Shown here: piece after piece, positions 1 through 12,122 of the stretch
Layout of the letters: each line of letters begins with the position of its first letter
Position numbering within the stretch: the first letter of the stretch is position 1
Source: Castor canadensis
Taxonomy: Eukaryota; Chordata; Mammalia; Rodentia; Castoridae
Assembly (NCBI RefSeq): GCF_047511655.1
Contig: NC_133390.1
Span: 119,330,083-119,394,082, forward strand
Direction of reading: 5' to 3'
Length of the DNA: 64,000 bases
The notes under the pieces: model-generated
What the model was told of the DNA's origin: nothing
The model's database searches: none
Seen by the model: the letters and a program-made list of their open reading frames with translations, nothing else
Program-made: the position numbers and the translations under genes

Positions 1-266
1 TTTTCAATCCTCTCTCTGTCTCTCTAATGCCTGTTCAGCTTACTGTCGATTAGTACACTATGCTCCCTGTTTATACCTTTGAAACTTTTTTGTTTGATTC
101 CTTGCTTTGTTTTTTCTTGTCTGTTAATTTGTTTTTCCCTTTTCTTTAACTTCTTTGCTTTCCATCTCCTCTCACCCTTCCATTCTAAATATTGTCATTG
201 TTATTATTATAAGCTAGAAAATACTTAATTGCACACAGTACAGGGACAGTAACAACACCAAGGACA
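1..266 (+). other. L1 5' UTR portion
   Basis: This stretch is upstream of the first recognisable ORF1 codon. It is rich in C and T up to about position 180, then turns A-rich toward the ORF1 start. No separate gene is visible. Its identity as 5' UTR rests on its position directly before ORF1. Confidence 0.6.
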
Positions 267-1543
267 ATGATGGGAATACAGAAAAAACAGGGAAACCAGT
301 TTCCCCACAGCAAAATATTAGTACAGGAACCAGAGGGGCATGAAGAAAACAAAAACTCAGATCCAGATTCCAACAAAATGAAGATAAACTATGCCAAAGA
401 ACCCAGCTATGTGCACAAGAATAATTTAAAAGAAGATATACTACAGGTAGTCAATGAGAATTTTATAGAGATGGTACTGGATAGGGTCAACCAAAATATA
501 CAGGAGACACTCAAGAAATTCCAAGACAACAAAAATAGAGAATTTGAAAAAAGCAAAAGAAGAAATAAAGAAAACCTTAGAAGCAGTGTATAAACACCAA
601 AGTGAAACAGACAACATGATTAATAAATAGATAAATGAATTCAGGACAAAAATACAACATCAAAGAGGAAACCACCCAGGATATGGAAAACCTCAGCAAA
701 AAGAATGAAACAGAACTGCAAAACAAAATGGAAGGCCAATTCAGCAGACTAGAACAAACAGAAGACAGAATTTCAAAACTTGAAGATGCAATGGTAAGTA
801 AAGGAAAAACCAAAGAACTACAAATTAAACACCTGAAGACCTGTGAAAAGAAAATGTAAGAACTCACCAACTCCATCAAAAGACCAAACTTGAGAAGGAG
901 AAGAGTTGCAAGCGAAGGGAATGTGTAATATATTCAACAAAATAATAATGGAAAATTTCCCAAATCTAGAGAAACATATTCCCATACAGATGCAAGAGGC
1001 CTCCACAACACCAAACAGACCAGATCAAAATAGAATAGAACCCCATGACATATCATCATTAAAACAACAAGTTCAGAAACTAGGGAAAGAATATTGAAGG
1101 CTGTAAGAGAGAAAAACCAAATAACATACAAAGGTAAACCCATGAAAAACTCAGTGGACTACTCAACAGAAACATTAAAAGCAAGAAGAGCTTGGGGTGA
1201 GACCTTCTGGGCACTGAATGAAAATAACTTCAACCCCAGGATACTCTACCCAGCAAAACTATCATTCAAAATACATGGAGCAATAAAAGTCTTCCATGAT
1301 AAGCAGAAACTAAAACAATATGTGACCACGAAGCCACCACTACAAAAGATTCTTCAAGGGATTTTGCACACAGAAAGTGAAACCCAACTTAACCATGAAA
1401 AGACAGGGAGCACAAACCACAGGAAAAGAAAAAGCAAGAAAGTAGAGAGTAACCTCAACTTAGGTACACACAATCAAACCTTCAAACAACTAAGGCAACT
1501 AAATGACAGGAATCAACACATACCTATCAGTACTAACACTTAA
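267..1543 (+). pseudogene. L1 ORF1 (RNA-binding chaperone) remnant
   Basis: ORF1p is the trimeric RNA-binding protein that coats L1 RNA. The reading frame is broken into pieces at about 267-593, 635-859, 906-1097 and 1094-1543. The 635-859 piece is rich in Lys, Glu and Gln in the heptad style of the ORF1 coiled coil. The last piece contains the conserved STETLKARRAW block and a YPAKLSFK block of the C-terminal domain. A frameshift at about 1040-1090 separates the PNRPDQNR motif from the following ILKAVREK motif, which is readable in another frame. A stop near 591 and another near 628 break the N-terminal half. The last frame runs into the start of ORF2 and overlaps it by about 40 bases. Confidence 0.85.
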
Positions 1544-4500
1544 CGTTAATGGACTTAATTCACCCATCGAAAGGCACCGCTTGATGAAATGGATTAAAAA
1601 GGAAGATCTAACAATTTATTCCTTACAGGAGACCCATCTCACTGACATAAATAAGCATAGGCTTAGGATGAATGGCTGGAAGAAGATTTACCAAGCCAAT
1701 GGCCCCCCAAAACAGGCAGAAGTAGCAATACTTATCTCTGACAAAGTAGACTTCAAACCTACATTGATCAAATGAAATAAAGAAGGACATTCCATACTAA
1801 TAAAAGGGGAAATAGACCAACAAGAAATAATAATCATCAACCTGTATGCACCCAATTTCATCAAACATTCCCTGAAAGACCTAAAAGCATATATTAACGT
1901 CAACACAGTGGTTGTGGAAAACTTTAACACCCCATTATCATCAATATATAGGTCATCCAAACAAAAAATCAGTAAAGAAATCTATGATCTAAAATATACA
2001 ATAGATCAAATGAACCTACTTGATGTCTACAAAACATTTCATCCAACTTCTACACAATATACATTCATTTTAGCAGCCCATGGAACCTTCTCCAAAATAG
2101 ATCATATCCTAGGTCACAAAGCAAGCCTAAGAAAATATAAGAAAATAGATATTATACCGTGATTACTGTCTGATCAGAATGCAGTAATAGTAGAACTCAA
2201 CAACAAAAGTAAAGACAAAAAATATGCAAACAGCTGGAAACTAAATTACTCATTACTGAATGAAGAATGGATCATCGATAAAATAAAATAGGAAATTAAA
2301 AAGTTCCTGGAAGTCAATGAAAATGAAAACACAACCTACCAGAACCTGTGGGACACAGCAAAGGCAGTCCTGAGAGGAAAGTTTACAGCCATGAGTGCAT
2401 ATATTAAAAAGACTGAAAGACTCCAAATTAATGACCTAATGATATATCTCAAACTCCTAGAAAAACAAGAACAAGCAAATCCCAAAACAAATAGAAGGAA
2501 AGCAATAATAAAAATAAGAGGTGAAGTCAACGAAATAGAAACCAAAAAAACCTTATGAAGAATTAATGAAACAAAAAGTTGGTTCTTTGAAAAAATAAAC
2601 AAGATCGACAGACCCCTGGCAAACCTGACCAAAATGAGGAGAGAAAAATCCCAACTTACTAGAATAAGGAATGCAAAAGTGGAGATAAGAAGTCCAGGAA
2701 ATCATCAGAGACTACTTCGAGAACCTATATTCAAATAAATTTGAAAATCTTAAAGAAATGGACAGATTTCTAAATACATATGATCATCCAAAACTGAACC
2801 AAGAGGAAATTAATCACCTGAATAGATCTACAACACAAAATGAAATTGAAGGAGCAATCAAGAGTCTTCCCAAAAAGAAAAGTCCAGGACCTGATGGATT
2901 CTCTGATGATTTCTATCAGACCATTAAAGAACTGATACTAATCCTCCTTAAACTGTTCCACGAAATAGAAAGGGAAGGAAAACTGCCTAACACATTTTAA
3001 GAAGCCTGTATTACACTTATCCCAAAACCAGGCAAAGACACCTCCAAAAAGGAGAACTATAGGCCAATCTCCTTAATGAACATTGATGCAAAAATCCTCA
3101 ACAAAATAATGGCAAACTGAATTCAACAACATATCAGAAAGATTATTCACCACGACCAAGTAGGCTTCATCCCAGGGATGCAGGGGTGCTTCAACATACG
3201 AAAACCAATAAACGTAATAAACCACATCAACAGAAGCAAAGACAAAAACCACTTGATAATCTCAACAGATGCAGAAAAAGTCTTTGATAAGATCCAACAC
3301 CATTTCATGATAAAAGCTCCAAGAAACTAGGAATAGAAGGAAAGTACCTCAACATTATAAAAGCTATATATGACAAACCTTCAGCCAGCATTAAACGGAA
3401 CAAAGAAAAACTGAAAACATTCCCCCTAAAATCAGGAACCAGACAAGGATGCCCACTATCTCCACTCCTATTCAACATAGTACTGGAATTCCTAGCCAGA
3501 GCAATTAGGCAAAAAGAAGGAATTAAAGGAATACAAATAGGTAAAGAAACTGTCAAAATATCCCTATTTGCAGACGACATGATCCTATACCTTAAAGACC
3601 CAAAAAACTCTACTCAGAAGCTTCTAGACATCATCAATAGCTACAGCAAGGTAGCAGGATGTAAAATCAACATAGAAAAATCATTAGAATTTCTATACAC
3701 TAACAATGAGCAAACTGAAAAAGAATGTATGAAAACAATTCCATTTACAATAGCCTCAAAAAAATCAAATACCTGGGTGTAAACCTGACAAAAGATGTGA
3801 ATGACCTCTACAAGGAAAACTATAAACTTCTGAAGAAAGAGATTGAGGAAGAGTATAGAAAGTGGAGAGATCTCCCATGCTCATGCATTGGTAGAATCAA
3901 CATACTAAAAATGTTTATACTCCCAAAAGTAATCTACATGTTTAATGCAATTCCCATCAAAATTCCAATGTCATGCATTAAAGAGATTGAAAAATCTACT
4001 GTGAAATTTATATGGAAACACAAGAGGCCACGAACAGCCAAGGCAATACTCAGTCAAAAGAACAATTTTGGAGATATCACGATACCTAACTTCAAACTAT
4101 ATTACACAGCAATAACGTTAAAAACAGCATGGTACTGGCACAAAAACAGACATGAAGACCAATTGAACAGAATAGAGGACCCAGATATGAAGGTACACAA
4201 CTATAACCAACTTGACTTTGACAAAGGAGCTAAAAATATACAATGGAGAAATAGCAGCCTCTTCAACAAAAACTGCTGGGAAAACTGATTAGCAGTCTGC
4301 AAAAAACTGAAACTAGATCCATGTATATCACCCTATATCAAGATTAACTCAAAATGAATCAAGGATCTTAATATCATACCACAAACTCTAAAGTTGATAC
4401 AGGAAAGAGTAGGAAATACTCTGGAGTTAGCAGATATATGTAAGAACTTTCTCAATGAAACCCAAGCAGCTCAGCAACTAAGAGATAGCATAGATAAATG

Positions 4501-5296
4501 GGACCTCATAAAACTAAAAAGCTTCTGTTCATCAAAAGAAATGGTCTCTAAACTGAAGAGAACACCCACAGAGTGGGAGGAAATATTTGCTAGCTACACA
4601 TCAGACAAAGGACTGATAACCGGAATATATAGGGAACTTAAAAAACTAAATTCTCCCAAAACTAATGAACCAATAAAGAAGTGGGCAAGGGAACTAAACA
4701 GAACTTTCTCAAAAGAAGAAATTCAAATGGCCAAAAAACACATGAAAAAATGCTCACCATCTCTAGCAATAAAGGAAATGCAAATTCAAACCACACTAAG
4801 ATTCCACCTCACCCCTGTTAGAATAGCCATCATTAGCAACACCACAGACAACAGGTGTTGGCGAGGATGCAGGGAAAAAGGAACCCTCTTACACTGTTGG
4901 TAGGAATGTAAACTAGTACAACCACTCTGGAAAAAAATTTGGAGGCTACTTAAAAAGCTAAACATTGATCTACCATTTGATCCAGCAGTACCACTCTTGG
5001 GGAAATACCCAAAAGACTGTGACACAGGTTACTCCAGAGGCACCTGCACACCCATGTTTATTGCAGCACTATTCACAATAGCCAAGTTGTGGAAACAGCC
5101 AAGATGCCCCACTACTGATGAATGGATTAAGAAAATGTAGTACCTACACACAATGGAATTTTATGCAGCCATGAAGAAAAATGAAATGTTATCGTTCTCT
5201 GGTAAGTGGATGGAATTGGAGAACATAAGTCTGAGTGAGGGTAGCCTGGCCCAAAAGACCAAAAATCGTATGTTCTCCCGCATATGTGGACATTAA
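1503..5296 (+). pseudogene. L1 ORF2 (endonuclease / reverse transcriptase) remnant
   Basis: ORF2p nicks target DNA and reverse-transcribes L1 RNA there. The start at 1503 gives the usual N-terminus, with LNVNGLNSP (active-site Asn) and LQETHL (Glu, codon near 1629) visible. The GDFNTPL motif reads ENFNTPL near 1917, so an active-site Asp is changed. The SKIDHILGHK motif is present, and the final SDHNAV motif reads SDQNAV near 2173, so the catalytic His is lost. In the reverse transcriptase, FADDM is present at 3567-3581 and an upstream [11 protein letters not shown] motif near 3262. Stops occur near 1773, 2160, 2289, 2998 and 3118, and the frame shifts near 3300. The C-terminal Cys-rich region is at about 4840-4990. 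The ancestral stop is at 5294-5296. Confidence 0.92.
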
Positions 5297-5780
5297 ATCA
5301 AGGGCAAACACAACAAGGGGATTGGACTTTGAGCACATGACAAAAGCAAGAGCACACAAAGGAGGGGTGAGGATAGGTAAGACACCTAAAAAATTAGCTG
5401 GCATTTGTTGCCCTTACCACCGAGATATAAAGCAGATACCTTAAAAGCAACTGAGGCCAATAGGAAAAGGGGACCAGGAACTAGAGAAAAGGTTAGATCA
5501 AAAAAATTAATCTAGAAGGTAACACACATGCACAGGAAATTAATGTGAGTCTACTCTCTTTATAGCTATCCTTATCTCAACCAGCAAAAACATTTGTTCC
5601 TTCCTATTATTACTTATACTCTCTCTTCAACAAAATTAGAGATAAGGGCATAATAATTTATGCCAGGTATTGAGGGGGTGGGCGGGAGATGGAAGCAGAG
5701 TGGGTTGTAAGAGAGAAGGTGAGAAGGATGGAGAAATGACTCAAGCCTTGTATGAACATATGAATAAAAAAACAATAAAA
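5297..5780 (+). other. L1 3' UTR with G-rich tract and poly(A) tail
   Basis: This is non-coding sequence after the ORF2 stop. A purine-rich, G-run-containing stretch lies at about 5668-5740, a usual feature of mammalian L1 3' UTRs. The A-rich tail contains AATAAA-like repeats. The same UTR recurs at 11640-12122 and 39040-39529. Confidence 0.85.
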
Positions 5781-8700
5781 AAAGTTAACTCAGTTCACAA
5801 TGCTTACCAAGGTGCTGGACCCTCTTGCTTCTAACATTAATGATTTTCTTAGAAGTGCTACAGTGTTTCTCCATTCACTTGAAAGGGGCTATTTTGCACA
5901 AAGTTGACGTTCCTCACCTATGAAAACACTGAGATGTAGGCAATATTCCTTTGAAGAGCCAACTGAATTCACAATGGTATGCAAGTTGCTAGGTACTCTT
6001 CCTTCTAACAATAATGATTCTCTTACAATAGTATAGTGTCTCTTACTTTCACTTCTATGGGGCGATTTTAAACAAAGGTGAAGTTCCTCAACCATGAAAA
6101 CACTGAGAGGGAGACAGTATTTCTCTAAACAGCAAACTCAATTCACATTGCTAAAGAAGGTGCTAGAACCTCTTGCTTCAAACATTAATGATTCTCCTAC
6201 ACAAGCTACACTGCATCTTACTTGCACTTGTATGGGGCGATTTTGAACAAATGTGATGTTCCTCACCCATGAAAACACTGAGTTGTAGGCTGTATTCCTT
6301 TAAACAAGTAATTCAATTCCCATCACAAAACAAGGTGGTTGACCATGCTACGTCTAACATCCATCTTTCTCTTACAAGAGATGCAATGCAGGTTCCATTT
6401 ATTTAAAAAAGGGGATATTGCTCAAAGTTGATGTTCCTCACCCAAGAAAACCCTGAGAGGCAGGAAGTATTCCTTTAAAGAGCAAACTGAATTCACAGTG
6501 CTGAACAAGGTGCTAGAACTCTTTCTTCAAACATTAATGATTCTCTTACACAAGCAACATTGCATCTTCCATTCACTTGTATGGGGTGATTTTGAAACAA
6601 GGTGATGTTCCTCACTCACGAAAACACTGAGAGGGAAGCATTATTCCCTTAAACTGCAACCACTCACAATGCTAAACCAGATGCTAGACCCTCTTGCTTC
6701 TAGCATTAATGATCTTCTAAGAAGATCTACAGTGTTTCTCCATTCACTTGAAAGGAGCAATTTCGTACACAGATAATGTTCTTCACACCTTGAAAGCCTG
6801 AGAGATAGGCAGTATTCCTTATAAAACTTAACTCAATTTTCATTGCTAAACAAACTGCCAGAGCCTCTTGCTGCTAACACTAATGGTTTTCTTACATGAT
6901 AAACTGATCTTGTCCATTCACATGAGTGCAGCTATTCGGCACAATGGTGATGTTCCTCACACATGAAAAAACTCAGTGGTAGGCAGTATTCTTTCAACAG
7001 GTAACTCATTTGTCATAGGGAGACAAGATGCAAGACATTCCTGCCTCTCATACATTGCATCGTGCCATGAGATACAAGTGTTTGTCCATTTTGTCTGAAG
7101 CAGATATCTTTCAAAGTGTGAAGGATTCTCCAATTTAAAAGGCTTTCATTTTGCAAGCATTCCTTTCACATGCTAACTCAATTCTCACAGGGAAACAATG
7201 TGTTAGGACCTCCTGCTGCAAACTTTGACATCTGCTTACAAAAGATAGACTGCGTCTTCCATTCACTTGAAAGGGCCTATTTTGCACACAGATGGTATTC
7301 CTCACACTTTAAAACCCTAAGAGGTAGGCAGTATTCCTTTTAAAACCTAAATCAATTTAAACTACTAAACAAAGTGCTCAACCCTCTTTCTTGTATCCTT
7401 GTGGTTCTCATACAGGACATGCAGTAATTCTTCCGGTCATTGAAAGGGGCAATTTTGACCCAAAATGGTGTTCCTCACACTTTAAAACCCTGAGAGACAG
7501 GTGGTATTCCTTTTAATACTTCACTCTACCCCCACTGCCTAACAACGTGCAAGACCCTCTTGCTTCTAACATTAATAGTTCTATTACAAGAGACACAGTT
7601 CTTTTTGCATTCACATTGTGGGGGTTATTTTGCAGAAAAGTGATATTCCCCATCAATGAAAACACTGAGTGGTAGTCAGTATTACTTTAAACAAGTAACT
7701 GAATTCTCATTGCAAAACAAGGTGCTTGACCCTCCTACATCTACAATCCATCTTTCTCTTACAAGAGATGAAGTGCTTGTTCCATTCACTTGTAAGAGTC
7801 AATTTTGTACAAAGGTGAGGTACTCAATCATGAAAACACTGAGAGATAGACATTTTTCCCTTAAACAGCAAACTCAATTCACAATGATACACAAGGTGCT
7901 AGACACTCTTGCCTCCAACATTAATGATTTTTTTAGAAGAGCTACAGTGTTTCTCCATTCACTTGAAAGGGGCTATTTTGCACAAAGTTCATGTTCCTCA
8001 CCCATGAAAACACTGAGAGGCAGGCAGGATTCCTTTGAAAAGCTAACTCAGTTCACAATGGTTAACAAGGTGCTAACCCTCTTGCTTCAAACATTAAAAA
8101 TTCTCTTACAAGAGCTACAGTGATCCTTCAATTCACTTGAATGGGGTGATTTTGCAAAAAGATGATGTTCCTCACCCATGAAAACACTGAGAGGTAAGCA
8201 GTATTCTTTTAAAGAGTTAACTGAATTCACAATATTGAACAAGTTTCTAGACCCTCTTCCTTCTAACATTGGTAATTGTGTAACAAGAGCTACAGTGCTT
8301 CTTCCATTCACTTGAATAGGGAGATCTTGCCAGAAGGTGATGTTCTCACCCATGAAAACACTGACAGGTAGATAGTATTCCTTTCAACAGCTAACTTAAT
8401 TCCCAATGCTAAACAAGGTGCTAGACCCTCTTGCTTCTAACATTAATGATTTTCTTAGAAGAGTAACATTGTTTCTCCAATCACTTGAGAGGGGCTATTT
8501 TACACAAAGTTGATGTTCCTCACCCATGAAAACACTAAGTTGTAGGTAGTGTTCCTTTCAAAAGCTGAGTTCACAATGCTTAGTCAGGTACTGGACCCTC
8601 TTGCTTCTGACATTAATGATTCTCTTCAAACAGCTACAGTGCTTCTTCCCTTCACTTGAATAGGGTGATTTTGCAAAAAGGTGAGGTTCTCACCCATGAA

Positions 8701-10755
8701 AACACTGAGAGGTAGGCATTATTCCCTTAAAGAGCAAACTCAATTCACAATGCTAAACAAGTTGCTAGATCCTCATGCTTCTAACATCAATGGTTTTCTT
8801 AGAGGAGCTGCAGTGGTTCTCCATTCACATGAAAGGGGCTATTTTGCACAAGGTTGATGTTACTCATCCATGAAAACACTGACAGGTAGACCATATTCCT
8901 TTGACCAGCTAACTGAATAAACAATGATCAACAAGTGGCTGAACCATCTTGCTTCTAACTTTAATGATTCTCCTATAAGAGTACAGTGCTTCTTACTTGC
9001 CCTTCCATGGGCCAATTTTGAACAAAGGTAATGTTCCTCACCCATGAAAACACTGAGAGGTAGACAGTATTCCTTTAAACAGCGAACTCAATTCACAATG
9101 GTAAACAAGGTACTAGACCCTCTTTCTTCAAACATTAATGATTCTCTAACACAAGCAACACTGGATCTTCCATTCACTTGTATGGGGAGATTTTGAACCA
9201 AGGTGATGTTCCTCACTCAAGAAAACACTGAGAGGTAAGCATTATGCCCTTAAACTGAAATAACTCGCAATGCTAAACCAGATGCTAGACCCTCTTGCTT
9301 CTAGCATTAATGATCTTCTTAGAAGAGCTACAGTGTTTCTCCATTCACTTGAAAGGGGCAATTTTGTACACAGATAATGTTCTTCACACTTTAAGAGCAA
9401 GAGATATAGGCAGTATTCCTTTTAAAACTTAAATCAATTCTCATTGCTAAACAAACTGCCAGAGCCTCTTCCTGCTAAACTAATGGTTTATTTACATGAT
9501 AAACTGATCTTGTCCATTCACTTGAATGCAGCTATTCAGCACAATGGTGATGTTCCTCACAGATAAAAAAACTCGGTGGTAAGACGTATTCTTTTAACAG
9601 ATAAATCATTTGTCATAGGGAGACGAGGTGCAAGAAATTCCTCCTCTCATACATTGCATCCTGCCATGAGATAGAAGTGTTTGTCCATTTCGCCTGAACC
9701 AGGTATTCTTCAAAGTGTGAAGGATTCTTCCCTTTAAAATGCTTTCGTGTCACAAGCATTTCTTTCACATGCTAACTCAATTCTCACAGGGAAAAAATGT
9801 GCTAGAACCTCCAGCTACGAACCTTCACATTAACTTACAAGAGATAGAGTGCATCTTCCTTTCCCTTGAATGGGCCTGTTTCACACAAAGATCATATTCC
9901 TCACACTTTAAAACCCTGAGAGATAGGCAGTATTCCTTTTAAAATATAACTCAATTTAAACTACTAAACAAAGTGCTAGACCCTATTTCTCATAACCTTT
10001 GTGGTTCTCTTACAGGACAGACAATAATTCTTCTATTCATTGAAAGGGGCAATTTTGCACCAAAATGATATTCCTCACACTTCAAAACTCTGAGAGACAG
10101 GTAGTATTCCTATTAAAACTTCACTCTACTGCTAAACAAAATGCAAGTCCCTCTTGCTTCTATCATTAAAGGTTCTATTACAAGAGACATGGGTCTTCTT
10201 ACATTCCCATTAAGGGAGTTATTTAGAACAAAGTTGACATTCAACACCTATGAAAACACTGAGTGGTAGGCAGTATTTCTTTAACATGTAACTCAATTCT
10301 CATCACAACACAAGATGCTTGACCCTCCTACTTCTAACATCCATTTTTCTCTTACAAGAGATGCAATGCTTATTCCATTCACATGAAAGAGGTAATTTTA
10401 CACAAAGGTGATGTTCCTCACCCATGAAAACACTAAGTAGTAGGCAGTATTCCTTTAAAGAGTTATCTGAATTCATAAAGTTAAACTAGTTGCTAGACCC
10501 TCTTGCTTCTAACATTGATGATTCTCTAACAAGAGCCACAGTTCTTCTTCAGTTCACTTGAATGGGGTAATTTTGCAAAAAGGTGAGGTTCTCACCCATG
10601 AAACACTGAGAGGTAGGCAATATTGCTTTACATAGCAAACTGAATTCACAATGGTAAACAAGTTGCTAGACACTCTAGATTCTAACACTTATGATTCCCT
10701 CACAAGAGTACACTGCTTCTTACTTTCCCTTCAGAGAGGTGACTTTCCAGAAAAG
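5781..10755 (+). repeat. Satellite family A, forward block, about 174-bp unit
   Basis: A tandem array of about 28 monomers. Spacing of the landmark ctaacattaatgatt is 174-175 bases (near 5831, 6005, 6179, 6354, 6528). Family signatures are ttcacttgaaaggggc, ttcctcacccatgaaaacac and aggcagtattccttt. A divergent marker monomer (containing aagtgtttgtcca at 7078 and 9675) recurs after 2,597 bases, which shows a higher-order repeat of about 15 monomers. No gene is seen in the block. The frame at 7656-8123 is monomer sequence that happens to be open. Confidence 0.93.
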
Positions 10756-12122
10756 TCTGGAGTTAGTAGATATAGGTAAGAACTTTCTCAACGAAACCCA
10801 AGCAGCTCAGCAACTAAGAGATAGCATAGATAAATGGGACCTCATAAAACTAAAAAGCTTCTGTTCATCAAAAGAAGTGGTCTCTAAACTTAAGAGAACA
10901 CCCACAGAGTGGGAGGAAATATTTGCTAGCTACACATCAGACAAAGGACTGATAACCAGAATAATAGGGAACTTAAAAAACTAAATTCTCCAAAACTAAT
11001 GAACCAATAAAGAAATGGGCAAGTGAACTAAACAGAACTTTCTCAAAAGAAGAAATTCAAATGGCCAAAAAACAGATGAAAAATGCTCACCATCTCTAGC
11101 AATAAAGGAAATGCAAATTAAAACCACACTAAGATTCTACCTCACCCCTGTTAGAATAGCCATCATTAGCAACACCACGAACAACAGGTGTTGGCGAGGA
11201 TGCAGGGAAAAAGGAACCCTTTTACACTGTTGGTGGGAATGTAAACTAGTACAACCACTCTGGAAAAAAATTTGGAGGCTACTTAAAAAGCTAAACATTG
11301 ATCTACCATTTGATCCAGCAGTACCACTCTTGGGGATATACTCAAAAGACTGTGACACAGGTTACTCCAGAGGCACCTGCACAGCCATGTTTATTGCGGC
11401 ACTATTCACAATAGCCAAGTTATGGACACAGCCAAGATGCCCCACCACTGTCAAATGGATTAAGAAAATGTGGTATCTCTACACAATGGAATTTTATGCA
11501 GCCATGAAGAAGAACTAAATGTTATCATTTGCCGGTAAATGGATGGAATTGGAGAACATTATCCTGAGTGAGGTTAGCCTGGTCCAAAAGACCAAAAATC
11601 GTATGTTCTCCCCCATATGCGGACATTAGATCAAGGGCAAACACAACAAGGGGACTGGACTTTGAGCACGTGATAAATACAAGGGCACACAAGGGAAGGG
11701 TGAAGATAGGTAAGATACATAAAAATTTAGCTGGCATTTGTTGTCCTTAACACAGAGAAACTAAAGCAGATACCTTAAAATCAACTGAGGCCAATACGAA
11801 AAGGGGACCAGGAACTAGAGAAAAGGTTAGATCAAAAAGAATTAACCTAGAAGGTAACACACATGCACAGGAAATTAATGTGAGTCAATCCCTGTTTGGC
11901 TATCCTTATCTCAACCAGCAAAAACACTTGTTCCTTCCTATTATTGTTTATATTCTCTCTTCAACAAAATTAGAGATAAGGGCAACATAGTTTCTGCTGG
12001 GTATTGACAGGGTGGGGAGGAGAAGGAGGGGGTGCTGTGGGTGGTAACAGAGGGGTTGGGGGCAGGAAGGAGAAATGACCCAAGCCTTGTATACACATAT
12101 GAATAATAAAGCAATAAAAAAA
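10756..12122 (+). mobile_element. LINE-1 copy 2, 5'-truncated
   Basis: The sequence from tctggagttagtag onward matches copy 1 from position 4423 to its tail. It carries the last quarter of ORF2, including the Cys-rich C-terminal region near 11190-11290, then the 3' UTR, a G-rich tract at about 12000-12070 and an A-rich tail. Frames are broken near 10980 and by a stop at 11516-11518. No convincing target-site duplication is visible. The satellite to its left is family A forward and the one to its right is family B reversed, so it sits at a rearrangement boundary, not in a simple insertion site. Confidence 0.93.

Larger units (their letters stand above)
1..5780 (+). mobile_element. LINE-1 retrotransposon, copy 1, near full length but degenerate
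   Basis: This is an old L1 in sense orientation. In order it holds a pyrimidine-rich 5' UTR portion, an ORF1 remnant, an ORF2 remnant with endonuclease, reverse transcriptase and C-terminal regions, a 3' UTR with a G-rich tract, and an A-rich tail with AATAAA-like motifs near 5760-5780. Both frames carry stops and frameshifts, so the copy cannot make functional protein. The 5' end lies left of the window, so neither total length nor a target-site duplication can be judged. Satellite family A starts directly after the tail. Copies 2 and 3 in this window match its 3' part closely, so all three belong to one L1 lineage. Confidence 0.95.
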
